Below, in pieces: positions 10,479-21,540 of a stretch of 64,000 nucleotides of DNA. Numbering within the stretch: the first letter of the stretch is position 1; the number at the start of each line of letters is the position of its first letter. The translations under genes and the position numbers were made by a program. This DNA is from Zygnema cylindricum. Lineage: Eukaryota; Streptophyta; Zygnematophyceae; Zygnematales; Zygnemataceae. The stretch is taken from assembly GCA_037447655.1 (NCBI GenBank), contig JBBHKE010001182.1, forward strand, positions 135,272 through 199,271, read 5' to 3'. The notes under the pieces were generated by a model, which was given only the letters and a program-made list of their open reading frames with translations, ran no database searches and was not told where the DNA came from.

Positions 10479-11483
10479 TAGCTCCGGTTTGAGTGTCCTA
10501 CTGCAGCGTTTCCATCCATGTCCAGGTTGTTGACAATTTAGGCAATTGTACAGGATCACCCGATCGTCGGCCCCAATTGCAGGTTCTGGCCGGCTGTCCA
10601 CAACTTGCTTCCCTTTAAGCTTCCGAAAAGCTTGAAGTTCCGCTTGTTCTTCCCCACTTAAGGAAGTTTCCCCGGCGAATCCTGAAAAATTCGCTCTTGC
10701 CTTGCCGGTCACGGCTTTTTCTCTCGCGTCACTGTGAACCAAGTGGTCGTATAACTTCATGGCCACCAGGGATATGTCCTTGGCCAAGGGATTTATGTCC
10801 TGGATGGCCTGTCTTGCGATCCAGTTATCCAAGGCAGTCTGCCCTGTCGGTCCGAAGGAATTACGGACAGCAATGAAATACTTGGTCGCCATTGCGGGAA
10901 GGTCAATGGTAGACAGCTTAGTCTTCTGACAAAGACTAGAGAGGCGGTTAAAAAATGTCTGAGGCGTCTCATTCTTCAAACACCGGAATTCCGTGAATTC
11001 CTTGATGGCTGATTCATTCCTCTCGGTGTAGAGGAGTCTCCAGATGTTTAGAAGAGTGGTGCAAAGGGTGGGGTTTGCCACCATACGAGTTCCAGCCCGA
11101 GCTGCCTGAATTGCTTGCAACTGGTTAACATAGGCCCTCCCTTGGGCCTGCAATTTCATATCATCGGTGAAGGTAGCTGTTAAAGGGGTCGGCGTTGCGG
11201 CAGCCAAATCTGCCTTCGCTCGTAAAACTTCTGCATCCATGGCCGGATCTGAGATTTTGATGCTTGGAGCCATCAAGAGAGGTTGACGCTCCTTATAATC
11301 TGCCAAAGCCCCTCCAAAGAGGTAGTTGACCATCATGGGGAAGAGAGTTGTTTCGAAGTCGTCCGGAATAGCTCCTCCCCTGTACTTATTGATTTCCGAT
11401 TGAGTGAAAGATTTCCACAACAACTCGAAATCTGAGAAAGCGATCCCTGAGCTGTCCCCTGTAAATATTCGAATATCCCCCAT
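10479..11483 (-). pseudogene. Gypsy-2 gag capsid and CCHC knuckle, copy B
   Basis: Begins at the ATG (MGDIRIFTGD) at 11,483. An alpha-helical capsid-like region of about 290 residues follows, including NIWRLLYTERNESAIKEF and TPQTFFNRLSSLCQKTKL. It ends with a perfect knuckle, CLNCQQPGHGWKRC, near 10,515-10,556. Past 10,479 the frame runs on into unrelated sequence. It is the coding-distal copy of a tandem duplication, and only this copy is contiguous with the downstream gag and protease sequence. Confidence 0.82.
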
Positions 11484-11766
11484 TTCTTTCTCTTCTTCCG
11501 CTGGTTGGGTGAACTAGGAAAAGGAAAGACTGGTGGGACTAACGAACTGTGCCGGCGAAGTAACCCCTTTGTCCTCTTCTTCGGGACCGGAACCGCCTTC
11601 TCCTCCGGTAGGAGATGCTGTTCTGCTAGGCGCGGATACTCCTTCCGCAGAGGAAGTACCAACCCCTGAAAGGATGGTTGGAGGAAGGGTATTCCTCACG
11701 AGAAGAATTCCTCCCCCCCGGTGAGCAGAGGGTATCTGCGTCTGAAGACTTGTCTGGCCTGGTGTC

Positions 11767-12771
11767 TAGCTCCGGTTTGAGTGTCCTACTGCAGCGTTTC
11801 CATCCATGTCCAGGTTGTTGACAATTTAGGCAATTGTACAGGATCACCCGATCGTCGGCCCCAATTGCAGGTTCTGGCCGGCTGTCCACAACTTGCTTCC
11901 CTTTAAGCTTCCGAAAAGCTTGAAGTTCCGCTTGTTCTTCCCCACTTAAGGAAGTTTCCCCGGCGAATCCTGAAAAATTTGCTCTTGCCTTGCCGGTCAC
12001 GGCTTTTTCTCTCGCGTCACTGTGAACAAAGTGGTCGTATAACTTCATGGCCACCAGGGATATGTCCTTGGCCAAGGGATTTATGTCCTGGATGGCCTGT
12101 CTTGCGATCGAGTTATCCAAGGCAGTCTGCCCTGTCGGTCCGAAGGAATTACGGACAGCAATGAAATACTTGGTCGCCATTGCGGGAAGGTCAATGGTAG
12201 ACAGCTTAGTCTTCTGACAAAGACTAGAGAGGCGGTTAAAAAGTGTCTGAGGCGTCTCATTCTTCAAACACCGGAATTCCGTGAATTCCTTGATGGCTGA
12301 TTCATTCCTCTCGGTGTAGAGGAGTCTCCAGATGTTTAGAAGAGTGGTGCAAAGAGTGGGGTTTGCCACCATACGAGTTCCAGCCCGAGCTGCCTGAATT
12401 GCTTGCAACTGGTTAACATAGGCCCTCCCTTGGGCCTGCAATTTCATATCATCGGTGAAGGTAGCTGTTACAAGGGTCGGCGCTGCGGCAGCCAAATCTG
12501 CCTCCGCTCGTAAAACTTCTGCATCCATGGCCGGATCTGAGATTTTGATGCTTGGAGCCATCAAGAGAGGTTGACGCTCCTTATAATCTGCCAAAGCCCC
12601 TCCAAAGAGGTAGTTGACCATCATGGGGAAGAGAGTTGTTTCGAAGTCGTCCGGAATAGCTCCTCCCCTGTACTTATTGATTTCTGATTGAGTGAAAGAT
12701 TTCCACAACAACTTGAAATCTGAGAAAGCGATCCCTGAGCTGTCCCCTGTAAATATTCGAATATCCCCCAT
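11767..12771 (-). pseudogene. Gypsy-2 gag capsid and CCHC knuckle, copy A
   Basis: Near-identical to copy B, from MGDIRIFTGD at 12,771 through the same CCHC knuckle. It then crosses the duplication junction, adds about 45 foreign residues and stops at 11,626. Amino-acid differences from copy B are few (for example Lys for Glu near the start, Ser for Trp in the DNxIARQ stretch), so the duplication is recent. Translated alone it would give a capsid-knuckle protein not joined to protease. Confidence 0.82.
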
Positions 12772-12983
12772 TTCTTTCTCTTCTTCCGCTAGTTGGGTGA
12801 ACTAGGAAAAGGAAAGACCGGTGGGACTAACGAACAGTGCCGGCGAAATAACCCCTTTGTCCTCTTCTTCGGGACCGGAACCGCCTTCTCCTCCGGTAGG
12901 AGATGCTGTTCTGCTAGGCGCGGATACTCCTTCCACAGAGGAAGTACCAACCCCTGAAAGGATGGTTGGAGGAAGGGTATTCC

Positions 12984-14862
12984 TCACGAGAAGAATTCCT
13001 GGCCCCCGGTGAGCAGAGGGTATCTGCGTCTGAAGACTTGTCTGGCCTGGTGTCGCAGAAGGAAGGGCCCACTACCCTTCGTCCACTCCTCGATTCCACG
13101 GGGATACCTTTCGTCCTGACGAACTGTCTCCTCTGAAGGGATGTGGATCCGAGGTTTTTTCAGAGGTTGATCTCCGGGCAGAGATGGAGAAAAAGACGAC
13201 GAAGGCCCGTTATGAGGAGAAGGAGTTTGTCTTCGGAAAGGAGTCTGTTTTCGGGGCCGTCTTCGGGAAGTTTCAGGAGGTGGAGTTCCGGAACTGGAGG
13301 AGGGGGGACGCCTGTGAGGAGGGGAGTATACGTCGTACTTATAGGGCAGATTCAGCGGACCTGGGGACCCACGGTCGGCTCCAGTAAGAGAAACTAAAGG
13401 AGATGGAGAGGAGATGGGATTGTCCCGGGGTTCTGCTACCGAAGCCTGAGAGTGGGAAGTAGGAGGATGAGGAGGGAAAAGAGGATGATCAGGGGAAAGT
13501 CTGGGTGGAGGAAAAGGAGGTGTAGACGGTCTCAAGGGGATATGAATTCTTTCGTCCGGTTGTAACTCCACTAAGGCCTCAACAGCTTCAGAAACCTCCA
13601 CCGAAACATAAGTAGGCTCTCCCCGCGGAGCCGCTTCGAGTTCAGACGGTAAATCTGCACCCAAACCCCCAATATTAGGTCTTATGTCTGTCCCCTCTTC
13701 CCGCTGAAGAGGAGGTTCCCGACCAATCTCCGAAAGAGGAGCCTGGGGTGGAGCTCCGGGCGGGGTTTCCGCTACAGGGGTTGGAGGGATACTGAGGATC
13801 CCACTGGTCCTCCGCCTAGCTTCCCGGATGAGATTCAATTCCTGCTCCCACAACTTTCTCCGTTCTTCCTCCAATGCTTCCGAATCTACTGTAACGGGTC
13901 CAGTCCCCGCCGTAGCCGATCCCTGAGATTTTAAAATTTCCACTAGTTCCTTAGCTTTTTCCACTACTCCGGTCAGATCTGCTATCCCTGCTTCTAGAAT
14001 TTCTGGATCTGTAGGCCTGGCTTGAAACAATCCCTCGGACAACTCTTCTGGTTTGGTTTACGGAACCTGTGGGTCAGTGGGTTCGGGTCGCCAGAACCCT
14101 CCATCAGGGCGGACCCGGGGTGCTGGAGGGGTAGATCTCTCGGTGGAGACTGGCACTGGTGTTGGGGAAGGTTCTTCCTTGGGAATAGATGCAAATCTAC
14201 CCTTGCTATCCCTGTGGTCAAACTTCTTCCCCCTCCCCGGCTCTGGAGCCCCGCTATTGCTGCCATCTGTTCTCCTACGAGACCTCAAAGTTGGGCGCCC
14301 TCGGAACGGTCGGCTTGCTGCAGTGTCTTGGGAAGAAGATGGAGGAGGGCGAGAAGGAGGAGCCCTCCTAGGCTTTCCTGCGACTGAGCCCTCTCGGCTG
14401 CCCACCACCCTGCTGGTTTGCGAGGTGATGTGGTCTCACACCCTTCCCTTGCCCAGTTCGAGAGTTCCTTGAAGTAAGGATCATTCAAGCTGGAGTCAAT
14501 TTGAATTTAAATACAGGAATCTTGATGGTGTAGGCAGACCTCGGAAGGGGACCCAAAAGGGGCTCCCGCTGAGCTTGCCTCTTTGGCCTGGCACGGGGTA
14601 TCACTCGATTTCTTTCTTGAGCATGTGCTCTGGACTCCTTTCTTTCCGCGGCAAAGGTTCTGGAGGCCTCCGCCAAGGAGGGAAAATGTTCAGGAGTGAG
14701 GCAGGGAGGAGATGGAGGCGAAGTTGGTGGTTCGGGTGATTTTGGAGGAGTCTCAGCCCTAACCCGCTCAAGCATCATCCCCTGGAGAAACCGCTCTATG
14801 TAGGCAGGCGAGGTGAAGAGGACGGATTCTTCGAGAACCTGTGACTCTTCTTCTAATACCAC
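12984..14862 (-). pseudogene. Gypsy-2 gag N-terminal region, proline/serine rich
   Basis: Open frames 14,862-14,485, 14,408-14,058 and 14,042-12,984 lie head to tail in two frames before the capsid. The last and longest (352 codons) begins with a helical stretch (EEERRKLWEQELNLIREARR). It becomes strongly Pro/Ser/Arg rich (RPSTPPFPPPRLSPDHPLF) and ends just inside the duplicated unit. Such low-complexity N-terminal segments occur in some gypsy gags; no domain is recognised. Whether the breaks are frameshifts in one ancestral frame or separate small ORFs cannot be settled here. Confidence 0.55.
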
Positions 14863-15063
14863 CGCTTCTTGATTCGCCCGTTCTTCCGGCCTGGCACCGG
14901 AGAGATTCTTATATTAAGCTTCACCTCAACCCATGATGACGAATGTCTCGAAAGAAGAATTAACGACAGGAAACAAATCTCGCTTCCGCCAAGAGAGCTT
15001 CTAAAGTCAAAAAGCTCCTATCCCCTCCAATCCGAAGGAGACAGGTTGGGCTTTTGAGTACTG
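14863..15063 (-). other. Gypsy-2 leader between 5' repeat and first ORF
   Basis: About 200 bp with no convincing primer-binding site directly after segment c2 on the minus strand (it starts CAGTACTCAAAAG). No tRNA 3'-end complement beginning TGG is evident at the border. This fits loss of the region that would have followed c2, including segment d. Confidence 0.45.
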
Positions 15064-16238
15064 TGCTTCATCCACAAGAAGTCTATAGCATTCGTTCCCT
15101 TAAAACCCACTGTTTCGATGCCATGAAATTGCAGTTTTAATCCAGGAAGTCCCCGCCAAAGCAAAAGAGACTACAAGTGAAGACACAAATGCATTACCAC
15201 GTGGACATATAAAAATAAATAGGAATGGTTGTTTCAGATTTAACAATATCACCTTGACCACAGAAATAAAATATATGATGGAAGATATAAAAGATGGCGA
15301 AGAGAGCTTAACATACCCCGACAATTTACGATGACAATGGGAGAAAGGCGAAATCTCTCCTGATGGCAGTGTAAATAGGTATGGCACTCCTTCAACCCTC
15401 GGTGTCCGCAGCTCAGAACGGACTAGACTCTTCTCAGTTTCAAACAGCGAAAAATCCAAAAATTACCCAAAGGGACGGCAGTGCCAACCGCCAACCCGAA
15501 CTATGATTCCCAAAATGGACAATTCCAAAACAGAGATGGCAATAGAGTCAAACAACACAAAGATTCTCCAAAGAAGGTTTGTTGGAATTTCTGAGGGTTT
15601 TCACAGGAGACTGTACTGAAAAGCAACCTGTCTCCTTCGGCCCCAAGCGCCTTATACATCAAAGTTTGTCCAAAATCAGGTTCAAAAGTTAAACCTACGC
15701 TATTAGCCAATGAGCGACCAGCAACGGCAATCAAACTGACATAAGACAAAATAATGTGTACTACTCTTGGGGCAAAAAGTTGGACCTCTGACCACGGCTA
15801 GATCCGCCGCCGGAAGTTGTTATTTCTTCCACAGTTTTTAAGACAAAGTCCTAAAAAGACACGGAAGTGCCACGCTTTGAGTTAATGTAATTAATTAACC
15901 ACTGGTCAGCTGAATCTGAACTGAATTGCTACAGACAGCTAACAGCAAAATCTAGATGACAGTCCGGAAGTCTACGTGGCAATCCACAATGTACCCTCCA
16001 CTAGGGCTGGTGGAAGCTAGTACTAGGTGACGGGACTGCGATCTTTCAGACGATAGAACTTTGTCGTCCAGCCTCCGTTAGGCACGAAACAAAGTGCGTC
16101 TTGTTCAGTAAAGGAAATACCATAATCCTTCTGGCTGGTTGCGCTCACTTTTCCGTACTCTGAGAATAGTACGGGTAGAAAGAGTACGGAAATCCTCGGT
16201 AATATAGAAGTGTGCCAGAAAAGCACTTGAGCTTGACA
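15064..16238 (-). repeat. Gypsy-2 5' long terminal repeat segment c2
   Basis: About 1.17 kb, closely similar to c1 (2542-3708). On the minus strand it opens with TGTCAAGCTC, the true 5' end of the element next to the TGAT target duplication, and ends GATGAAGCA. Unlike c1 it is not followed by segment d. Confidence 0.82.
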
Positions 16239-17245
16239 TGATGAAAGAGCAATTTGCTGCCTTCATGGCTGAAATGAAACCCCAGTTCACGGGGATGACA
16301 AAGACAATCCTCCACACGCCATCGTTGGTTGGTAGAATCCTCTTAGATTCCACTGTTCCACAACAGGCAACAAGTTTGGATAAGGGATCCCCTAATCAAA
16401 ATCGATACGGTAAATTACAAAATTCCCGTATTCCACTTTTTTTCGAGAAAGAATCTCTCTATCCTCTACCAAATACAGCTTCCTCTATTGTGGTTAAAGC
16501 TCTCACCATTCTTGATAGTACCATACATGATGCCTATCGAGTCAACAAACGACTAAACATCCTTCTTACCATGATTGATGAAGCACCTAGGGCTTCTCCC
16601 TTTCCTAATGAGGTTCGTAAAGCCTCTCCCTTTGTTGACGAGTTCGCTGCAGCCGCCCCTTTGAGGGCGTTGCAGCTGAACCGTAGTCTTTCAGTTATTC
16701 AACTAGTTATTGCGGATGAGCGCCGTGACCTTGATCCTCACATCAGTTTCCTGGAAAATTTCCGAATATCTTTCTCAGTTAATGGTCTTGCTCCTTCTCT
16801 CTCTCTCATAGACATTGGAGCCAAACCCGTGATCCTCGGATCTTGATTTGCGCTCAAGCTTGGTCTAACAACAAACAAGCTCGAAGCCACGTCTACTTGG
16901 CTTCTTACTTCAGCTGATACCACGGAGCCGGTGCTTTGAATTACCAAGGACCGACTTGTCTTTCGGTTTCACAACGGAACTGAAAGTGAGTCCGTGGTGG
17001 TTTCGGCACATTTCGCTTTTGCTCTCCCTGCATTTTCCAGTATAGACCTTAGGGAAGACAATGGCGACTGTCTTTTCTCAGAAAGGATCCTTCGAGGCAC
17101 CCCACCATTGCGAGATAGTTGTAGTGAGCCCAGTTTTCTCCTCGACTCTCTTTGTCTATTGGATACCATCGACACCAAGGTCTCTCCACACATTCTCCAT
17201 GTGGTAGATGGCTATTCCAATGGGATGTTGAGTTTGTAGAGGGGT
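16239..17245 (+). pseudogene. Gypsy-1 gag 3' part and protease
   Basis: Continues the gag frame interrupted at 2254. It is open from the ATG codon at 16,238-16,240 to a stop at 16,846 and then reads on in the same frame with stops. Around 16,780-16,830 the phrase LSLIDIGAKPVILGS matches a retropepsin active site, with Ile in place of the usual Thr/Ser of DTGA. It is followed by FRFHNGTE and VVVSAHFAF, typical of the second half of a gypsy-type protease. The frame is lost near 17,240 before any RT motif, so RT, RNase H and integrase have been deleted or lie beyond recognition. Confidence 0.7.
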
Positions 17246-17500
17246 TTATACATGCACAGGTGGTGATTAAGGGTTACACATGGAGTGCTCCACTTCTCCA
17301 TTATCTTTCAACTTTGTTGCCATGGATGTTCCTAGCTCTCGGTTGTGTTCACCTGCTCCTCTTTTGGCTAAGGAGCTGGGGGGGGAACTATCGGGTCCAC
17401 CTCACTCTAGGGGAGTATTCTTCCCCTTCTCTCTTTGAGTCATTTTCACCATTATTCCTTCTCATTGTGTATATAGTTTTTGTCTTTTCATAATTATGTC
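17246..17500 (+). other. Probable Gypsy-1 3' remnant
   Basis: Contains a purine run with eight G (ggagctggggggggaac near 17,370) that could be a polypurine tract, followed by pyrimidine-rich sequence. No catalytic motif is visible. Assigned to Gypsy-1 only by position. Confidence 0.35.
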
Positions 17501-17518
17501 CGTTTGCATATATGTTCG

Positions 17519-17948
17519 TATGCATGACTTTGGTGGTTGTGATGCATGTTCGCTTGCTTGCCTCTCATGCACCATAGTTGTCATGCCGCATCGTGTCAAT
17601 TGCTCGCGCGCACGATATCATGGTGGCACCCGCGTTATTTGGCGCGTGCGCACGATAAAGTGCACGCACGCACGATGTTATGAATGCACGCGCGGTATTT
17701 CTCATGCACGCGCGGTATTTCTAACGCGAGCGCAGTATTTTTCACGCACGCGCGGTATTTTGCACGCACGCGTGGTATTTTGCACGCACGCTAGGTATTT
17801 TGCACGCACGCACGGTATTTCGCACGCACGCGCGGTTTTGTGCATGCACACGCGATTTTATGCATGCACGCGCGATTTGATGCACGCACATTTGATTTTT
17901 GCATTCGCACGTATGCATGACTTTGCTGGTTGTGATGCATGTTCGCTT
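17519..17948. repeat. Minisatellite of about 21-bp CG-rich units with flanking direct repeats
   Basis: From about 17,600 to 17,895 there are roughly 14 degenerate units of 21 bp built from GCACGCACG and CGCGGTATTT. A 39-bp direct repeat (beginning gtatgcatgacttt) brackets the array at about 17,519-17,557 and 17,909-17,948. The open frames across the array are by-products of the 21-bp period. Confidence 0.85.
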
Positions 17949-18486
17949 TCCATGCATGACACCCTTTCCTTCTCCCTCTTACTCTCCCTCTTTCACACAC
18001 ACACACTAACGATAACATAATTCGTTAGAAACAACACTTTGTTGTTTCAAAATTTGCGTCGACACATAATCTTGTCAAAATCTCGTTGTTGCGTCAATCA
18101 ACAGAATTCTCGTAGTTTCCTCAAGCCACTCAAACGTCCAGATATATACATTGCGTGGTTGACGTGACTCGACATCCCCATTTGTGTAAAATTAAAAGCG
18201 GATTTTTTCCGCCTCTGTAATTTTTCACAGGCACCACCGATGTTGTGCTGCGTGGCACAGAATCTTAGGTGGAATTCCTGCGATTCGCCACAGGTATGCA
18301 GAAACAAATTTCCCCTCGTAATGTACCGTGTCTAGGGAGTGCATCTTTCGGTGTACTTCCCTACCATGTTACTGTCACTCTAAATTTGGTCCATATTGAA
18401 CAAGTATTCCTCAAGTTATTTTAAGTCTTGGTGTCTCTCTCTCCTCATATCTAATGCAAGGAGAGGACTAAGGCTTTTTAAACAAC
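17949..18486. other. Non-coding stretch left of a copia fragment
   Basis: Contains a short pyrimidine/CA microsatellite (17,960-18,006) and no gene. By position it may be the LTR of the adjacent minus-strand copia fragment, whose LTR start would be the TGTTG read leftward from 18,486. Confidence 0.4.
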
Positions 18487-18920
18487 ATTCCCCTAAAGCC
18501 TTAGACTCAGTCCATATACTTCTCTAAGAATTGTATTTAGGTGTAGGTACGTTTTAAGTCATCATATCTGCCACCATTTTCTCATCCGATAGATAGCTTA
18601 ACATAAGGATTGTTCCTATCACCCATCTCTTAAAAATGCAATTTTATATCGATATGGTTGCATTTTAAATGATGACTAGGATTGGATATAATGGCTATTG
18701 TAGCTTGATTGTCATACCACACTGATTTTAGATTTTTTGAGGTTTAGACTGCATAAAGTGAAGTTCTTGCAAGAATAAATATATGTTTTCTTTGAAAAGG
18801 TTGTTTCATCAATGCATAAGCAGGTCGTTTTTTGCACTTCGGTTGTAAACAAACGTCTCGGGTTAAGAAGGCTCATGCTACACTTAAGTCCTATTTGCAA
18901 ACTTTTACTGTTGAGTTTAT
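18487..18920 (-). pseudogene. Copia-5: fragment of a copia RNase H end
   Basis: The minus strand matches, with many changes, the end of Copia-4 pol at about 59,550-59,900. Shared blocks include the purine tract TTTAGGGGAA before an LTR-like TGTTG, the tctgccaccat block and the cagcttggttgtcacac block. This is the C-terminal RNase H of a copia element, heavily mutated and truncated at about 18,900. No other part is found to the right. Confidence 0.6.
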
Positions 18921-19133
18921 GTCTAGATTCTTTTATTTTTTTAACTTTTTATACAATCATTATTTGCAATTGATATTGTATCATCATTCTTCTCCATATA
19001 AGCTGTGAAATTGTTTTTGCGATTTTTATCAAAATCATGTGACAATTACATGATCATTAAATGAACAACCATTTTGGATTTACTTGTCATGTTTAGCAAA
19101 CTTTGTACCATTGTTTGGTGATTGAATGATTAT
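18921..19133. other. AT-rich spacer
   Basis: No coding potential, repeat or RNA gene seen. Confidence 0.4.
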
Positions 19134-19135
19134 TG

Positions 19136-19366
19136 TACACTACACTGCTAATCGTTATTAGTGTTACCGTTTTTTTTTCGACTTACGACATCTTTTCTTC
19201 GTGCACACTTGTCAGATTGTCAATCGAAGACCGTCGATAGGAAGGTGGGTATCTTTCCTTCCAATAACAATAATCGGATTGACAATCCGGCAAGTGTGCA
19301 CGGAGAAAAGATGTTTTAAGTGGCGAAAATAACTTTAGCTGTAATAATCTCTAGCAGTGTAGTAAT
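19136..19366. mobile_element. Foldback MITE of about 230 bp
   Basis: Nearly the whole unit is an inverted repeat. The outer ends share actacactgcta. The inner arms 19,188-19,229 (acatcttttcttcgtgcaca...) and 19,272-19,313 pair over about 40 bp with few mismatches around a loop of about 42 bp. No open frame. Superfamily is uncertain because no clear target duplication is visible. Confidence 0.7.
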
Positions 19367-19636
19367 GGTGGTGAAATGAATCGAATCTGCATTAGTAATG
19401 GCCATTAAATAAATATTATAAACACAAGTGGGTGATTGAATAAATATAATCCTCATTTGTAGCGGTGATCAATTGAATGTAAACCGCACTAGTTAATAGT
19501 GATTGGACAAGTACAACCTACAATAATTTAGGTGGTTGAACTAATAATCTCCATATTAGAGGGGAGAGAGGGAGAGAAAGGGGGGGAGACAACAAAAAGA
19601 GAGAGAGAAAAATTATGATGTTAATTAGATTCTTTG
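19367..19636. other. Spacer with short purine-rich microsatellite
   Basis: A GA-rich run lies at about 19,560-19,612. Nothing else is recognised. Confidence 0.4.
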
Positions 19637-20435
19637 CAGTGTTGGGTATCAGGTAAATTCATATCGCGAAAATTTTGATATTCGATATATAGAATATTGA
19701 TCGAGCAGAACCTTTGATATATCGTACCGAGACCAACATAAAATATCGCGATAAATAACATTTTTTCAATTTAATATTTTATATTTTTATATAATATATT
19801 ATTTTAGCGACAAAGTCAAATTGTCTGATACGCTATGTACCACTTGATTTTTGTTCCGGGACTTTAAGGTCGACGCCGCAAAATGTAACCGACAAAAAAA
19901 TAGTAATTCTGTAATTCATATAATTACTTATTTGGGGTATGGTTACATCAAGAGGTCTATGTAATAGTACGGACAGCAAAATTTATATGTTACAGAGGCC
20001 TCGGTTACATCATGTATTGTTTGTAAACAAGTTTTTACATACGTGTTTTGATCTGAGTGGTTCTTTGTAAGTTGACGATCAAATCTCTAATTGTCAAAAA
20101 TTTGAAAACCGACCATTTTCATATGTACTTGCGTATTATGTACGTGTACTTCGCAAGTGTACCGCGTCAATGAACCTCAGAAATCTCCTTCACTCTGCTG
20201 ACTTTCAAGAAAAAACAATATTTTTTTTCAGCAAAGATTTTACGGCCACCTTGTCCGAAGGCACGTGACTTTGGAGACCTGTGAGGATTTCCATTTTTTT
20301 TTAATGCTTCGATATATCGACGATATATCGCGGTATTTTAATTTTTAATATATCAAAGCGATATATCGATTATCGGTTACCTAAAATTCGATATAATATC
20401 AAATATTGGCAAACGGTCCTCGATACCCAACTCTA
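19637..20435. mobile_element. hAT-like small element, family T1, long copy
   Basis: Ends are inverted: left CAGTGTTGGGTATC, right reads GAGTTGGGTATCG on the other strand. The inner flanks share long blocks of cgatat/tatcg with the 374-bp copy at 48,768-49,141. It contains about 430 bp of extra internal sequence and no transposase. An 8-bp target duplication is not preserved here. Confidence 0.65.
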
Positions 20436-20876
20436 GTTTTTTTGATGGTGATTGTATGTGTTAAGTTTATTGGGTTGGTGAGATGTCGTAAACACAATGT
20501 AAAATTTTGTATCAACGGGATCTTGACAGGTATACGAGAGTTCCTTCTCTTTTTTATTTTGTTTTATTGACAACCATAATCAGACTTTTGCGATTCGCTT
20601 CAACCAAAACAATGCACGTACATGTACCTTATTCCCTCCCTTGATTTTTCGAGTGTAAACCATCATTATATCGCTATGGTTTGAAAACTCGTTGCAAGTA
20701 CATTACATCATGATAAGCATTATTTTTCTCTTTATATTTGTTTTCTTCTTATTTTTATCCATTTTTTTAGAGAAATGCCAAACTTTTGTCTCATAAAATT
20801 GTCGGGCGATTATCTTAAAATAAGAATAAATGTGTAACATTTTCTCACATCATGATACCCATAGTAGTGATAACGT
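20436..20876. other. AT-rich spacer
   Basis: No gene or repeat structure recognised. Confidence 0.4.
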
Positions 20877-21210
20877 TAGAGTTGTGTATTGGTAGCCATT
20901 TGACGATGATTGATATGTCCCTTTTTTTTGCCTACCGATAATCGATATATTGGCACGATATATCAATATTGGTGTTATCGCGATAAAAAACGGATAATAT
21001 CCTTTTTTTATCGCGATATCATAGGTTCGATAACTATCGACAATAATTACATACTATGGTACATAATAGATCTCCCGCCCGCTTTCGTGACATCTCCATA
21101 CTCATTTCGTTCACTATTTTTGTACCATAAATTATGTACTATAGGTACCTCTCACCGTTCGATAACCGATAATTCTAGGTATCCGTTTTATCGCAATAAG
21201 TGGAGTTAAA
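20877..21210. mobile_element. Fragment of hAT-like family T2
   Basis: Starts TAGAGTTGTGTATTGG, matching the TAGGGTTGTGTATCGG end of the 1.8-kb element at 51,622. It has the same tatcgcgataaaaaacggata block. No matching right end is found, so it is probably truncated. Confidence 0.5.
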
Positions 21211-21540
21211 AGTGCACGAGCTATTTATATTGGTAGTAAGTTTCATAATAAGATAATTTTTTTAAGGTTAAAACTGTCATGGACTTTTTATCTTGTAAAC
21301 AAGATAGCTATGGCCATACTGTATTTGAGTAGAAGACTTAAGACTACATAATTTATTACCCATTAACTAAGCAACATTCAAAAACTACTGAAAAACGAAA
21401 GCAATAACATACAAATATGTGTTGTGTTGTCACCTAACATACTTTTCCTCTTCTATGGCTTAGGTAGGTAAGCTACCTAATGACCAAAAAACAATACGAT
21501 ATTGACTGTGATGATCAAAACACAAGTAAAATTGCCTACA

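Larger units (their letters stand above)
10479..13054. repeat. 1,288-bp tandem duplication inside Gypsy-2 gag
   Basis: Units 10,479-11,766 and 11,767-13,054 abut with no spacer. The unit runs from the plus-strand words tagctccggtttgag to ggcctggtgtc and covers the capsid, the knuckle and the 3' end of the preceding proline-rich frame. A handful of substitutions separate the copies. Confidence 0.93.
2255..16238 (-). mobile_element. Gypsy-2: 14-kb LTR retrotransposon carrying a DNA methyltransferase
   Basis: Element ends are TGTC (2255) and GACA (16,238) on the plus strand. It is flanked by the 4-bp duplication TGAT (2251-2254 and 16,239-16,242). Removing it and one TGAT restores the Gypsy-1 gag frame exactly, so the borders are firm. 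Coding order on the minus strand is gag-like ORFs, duplicated capsid plus knuckle, protease, C5 DNA methyltransferase, RT, RNase H, integrase, then a polypurine tract. The order RT-RNase H-integrase is Ty3/gypsy. Terminal repeats are unusual: read on the minus strand the order is c2 - coding - d2 - c1 - d1, with d absent after c2. Three in-frame stops and several frameshifts indicate a recently dead copy; the two c copies still look closely similar by eye. Confidence 0.9.

Noticed and set aside
17600-17895. CRISPR array
   Set aside because: Units are contiguous 21-bp degenerate tandem repeats without spacers, in eukaryotic DNA.
17496-18020. Open frame of 174 codons with HARAVF-like repeats
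   Set aside because: It is the translation of the 21-bp minisatellite; the opposite strand is equally open.
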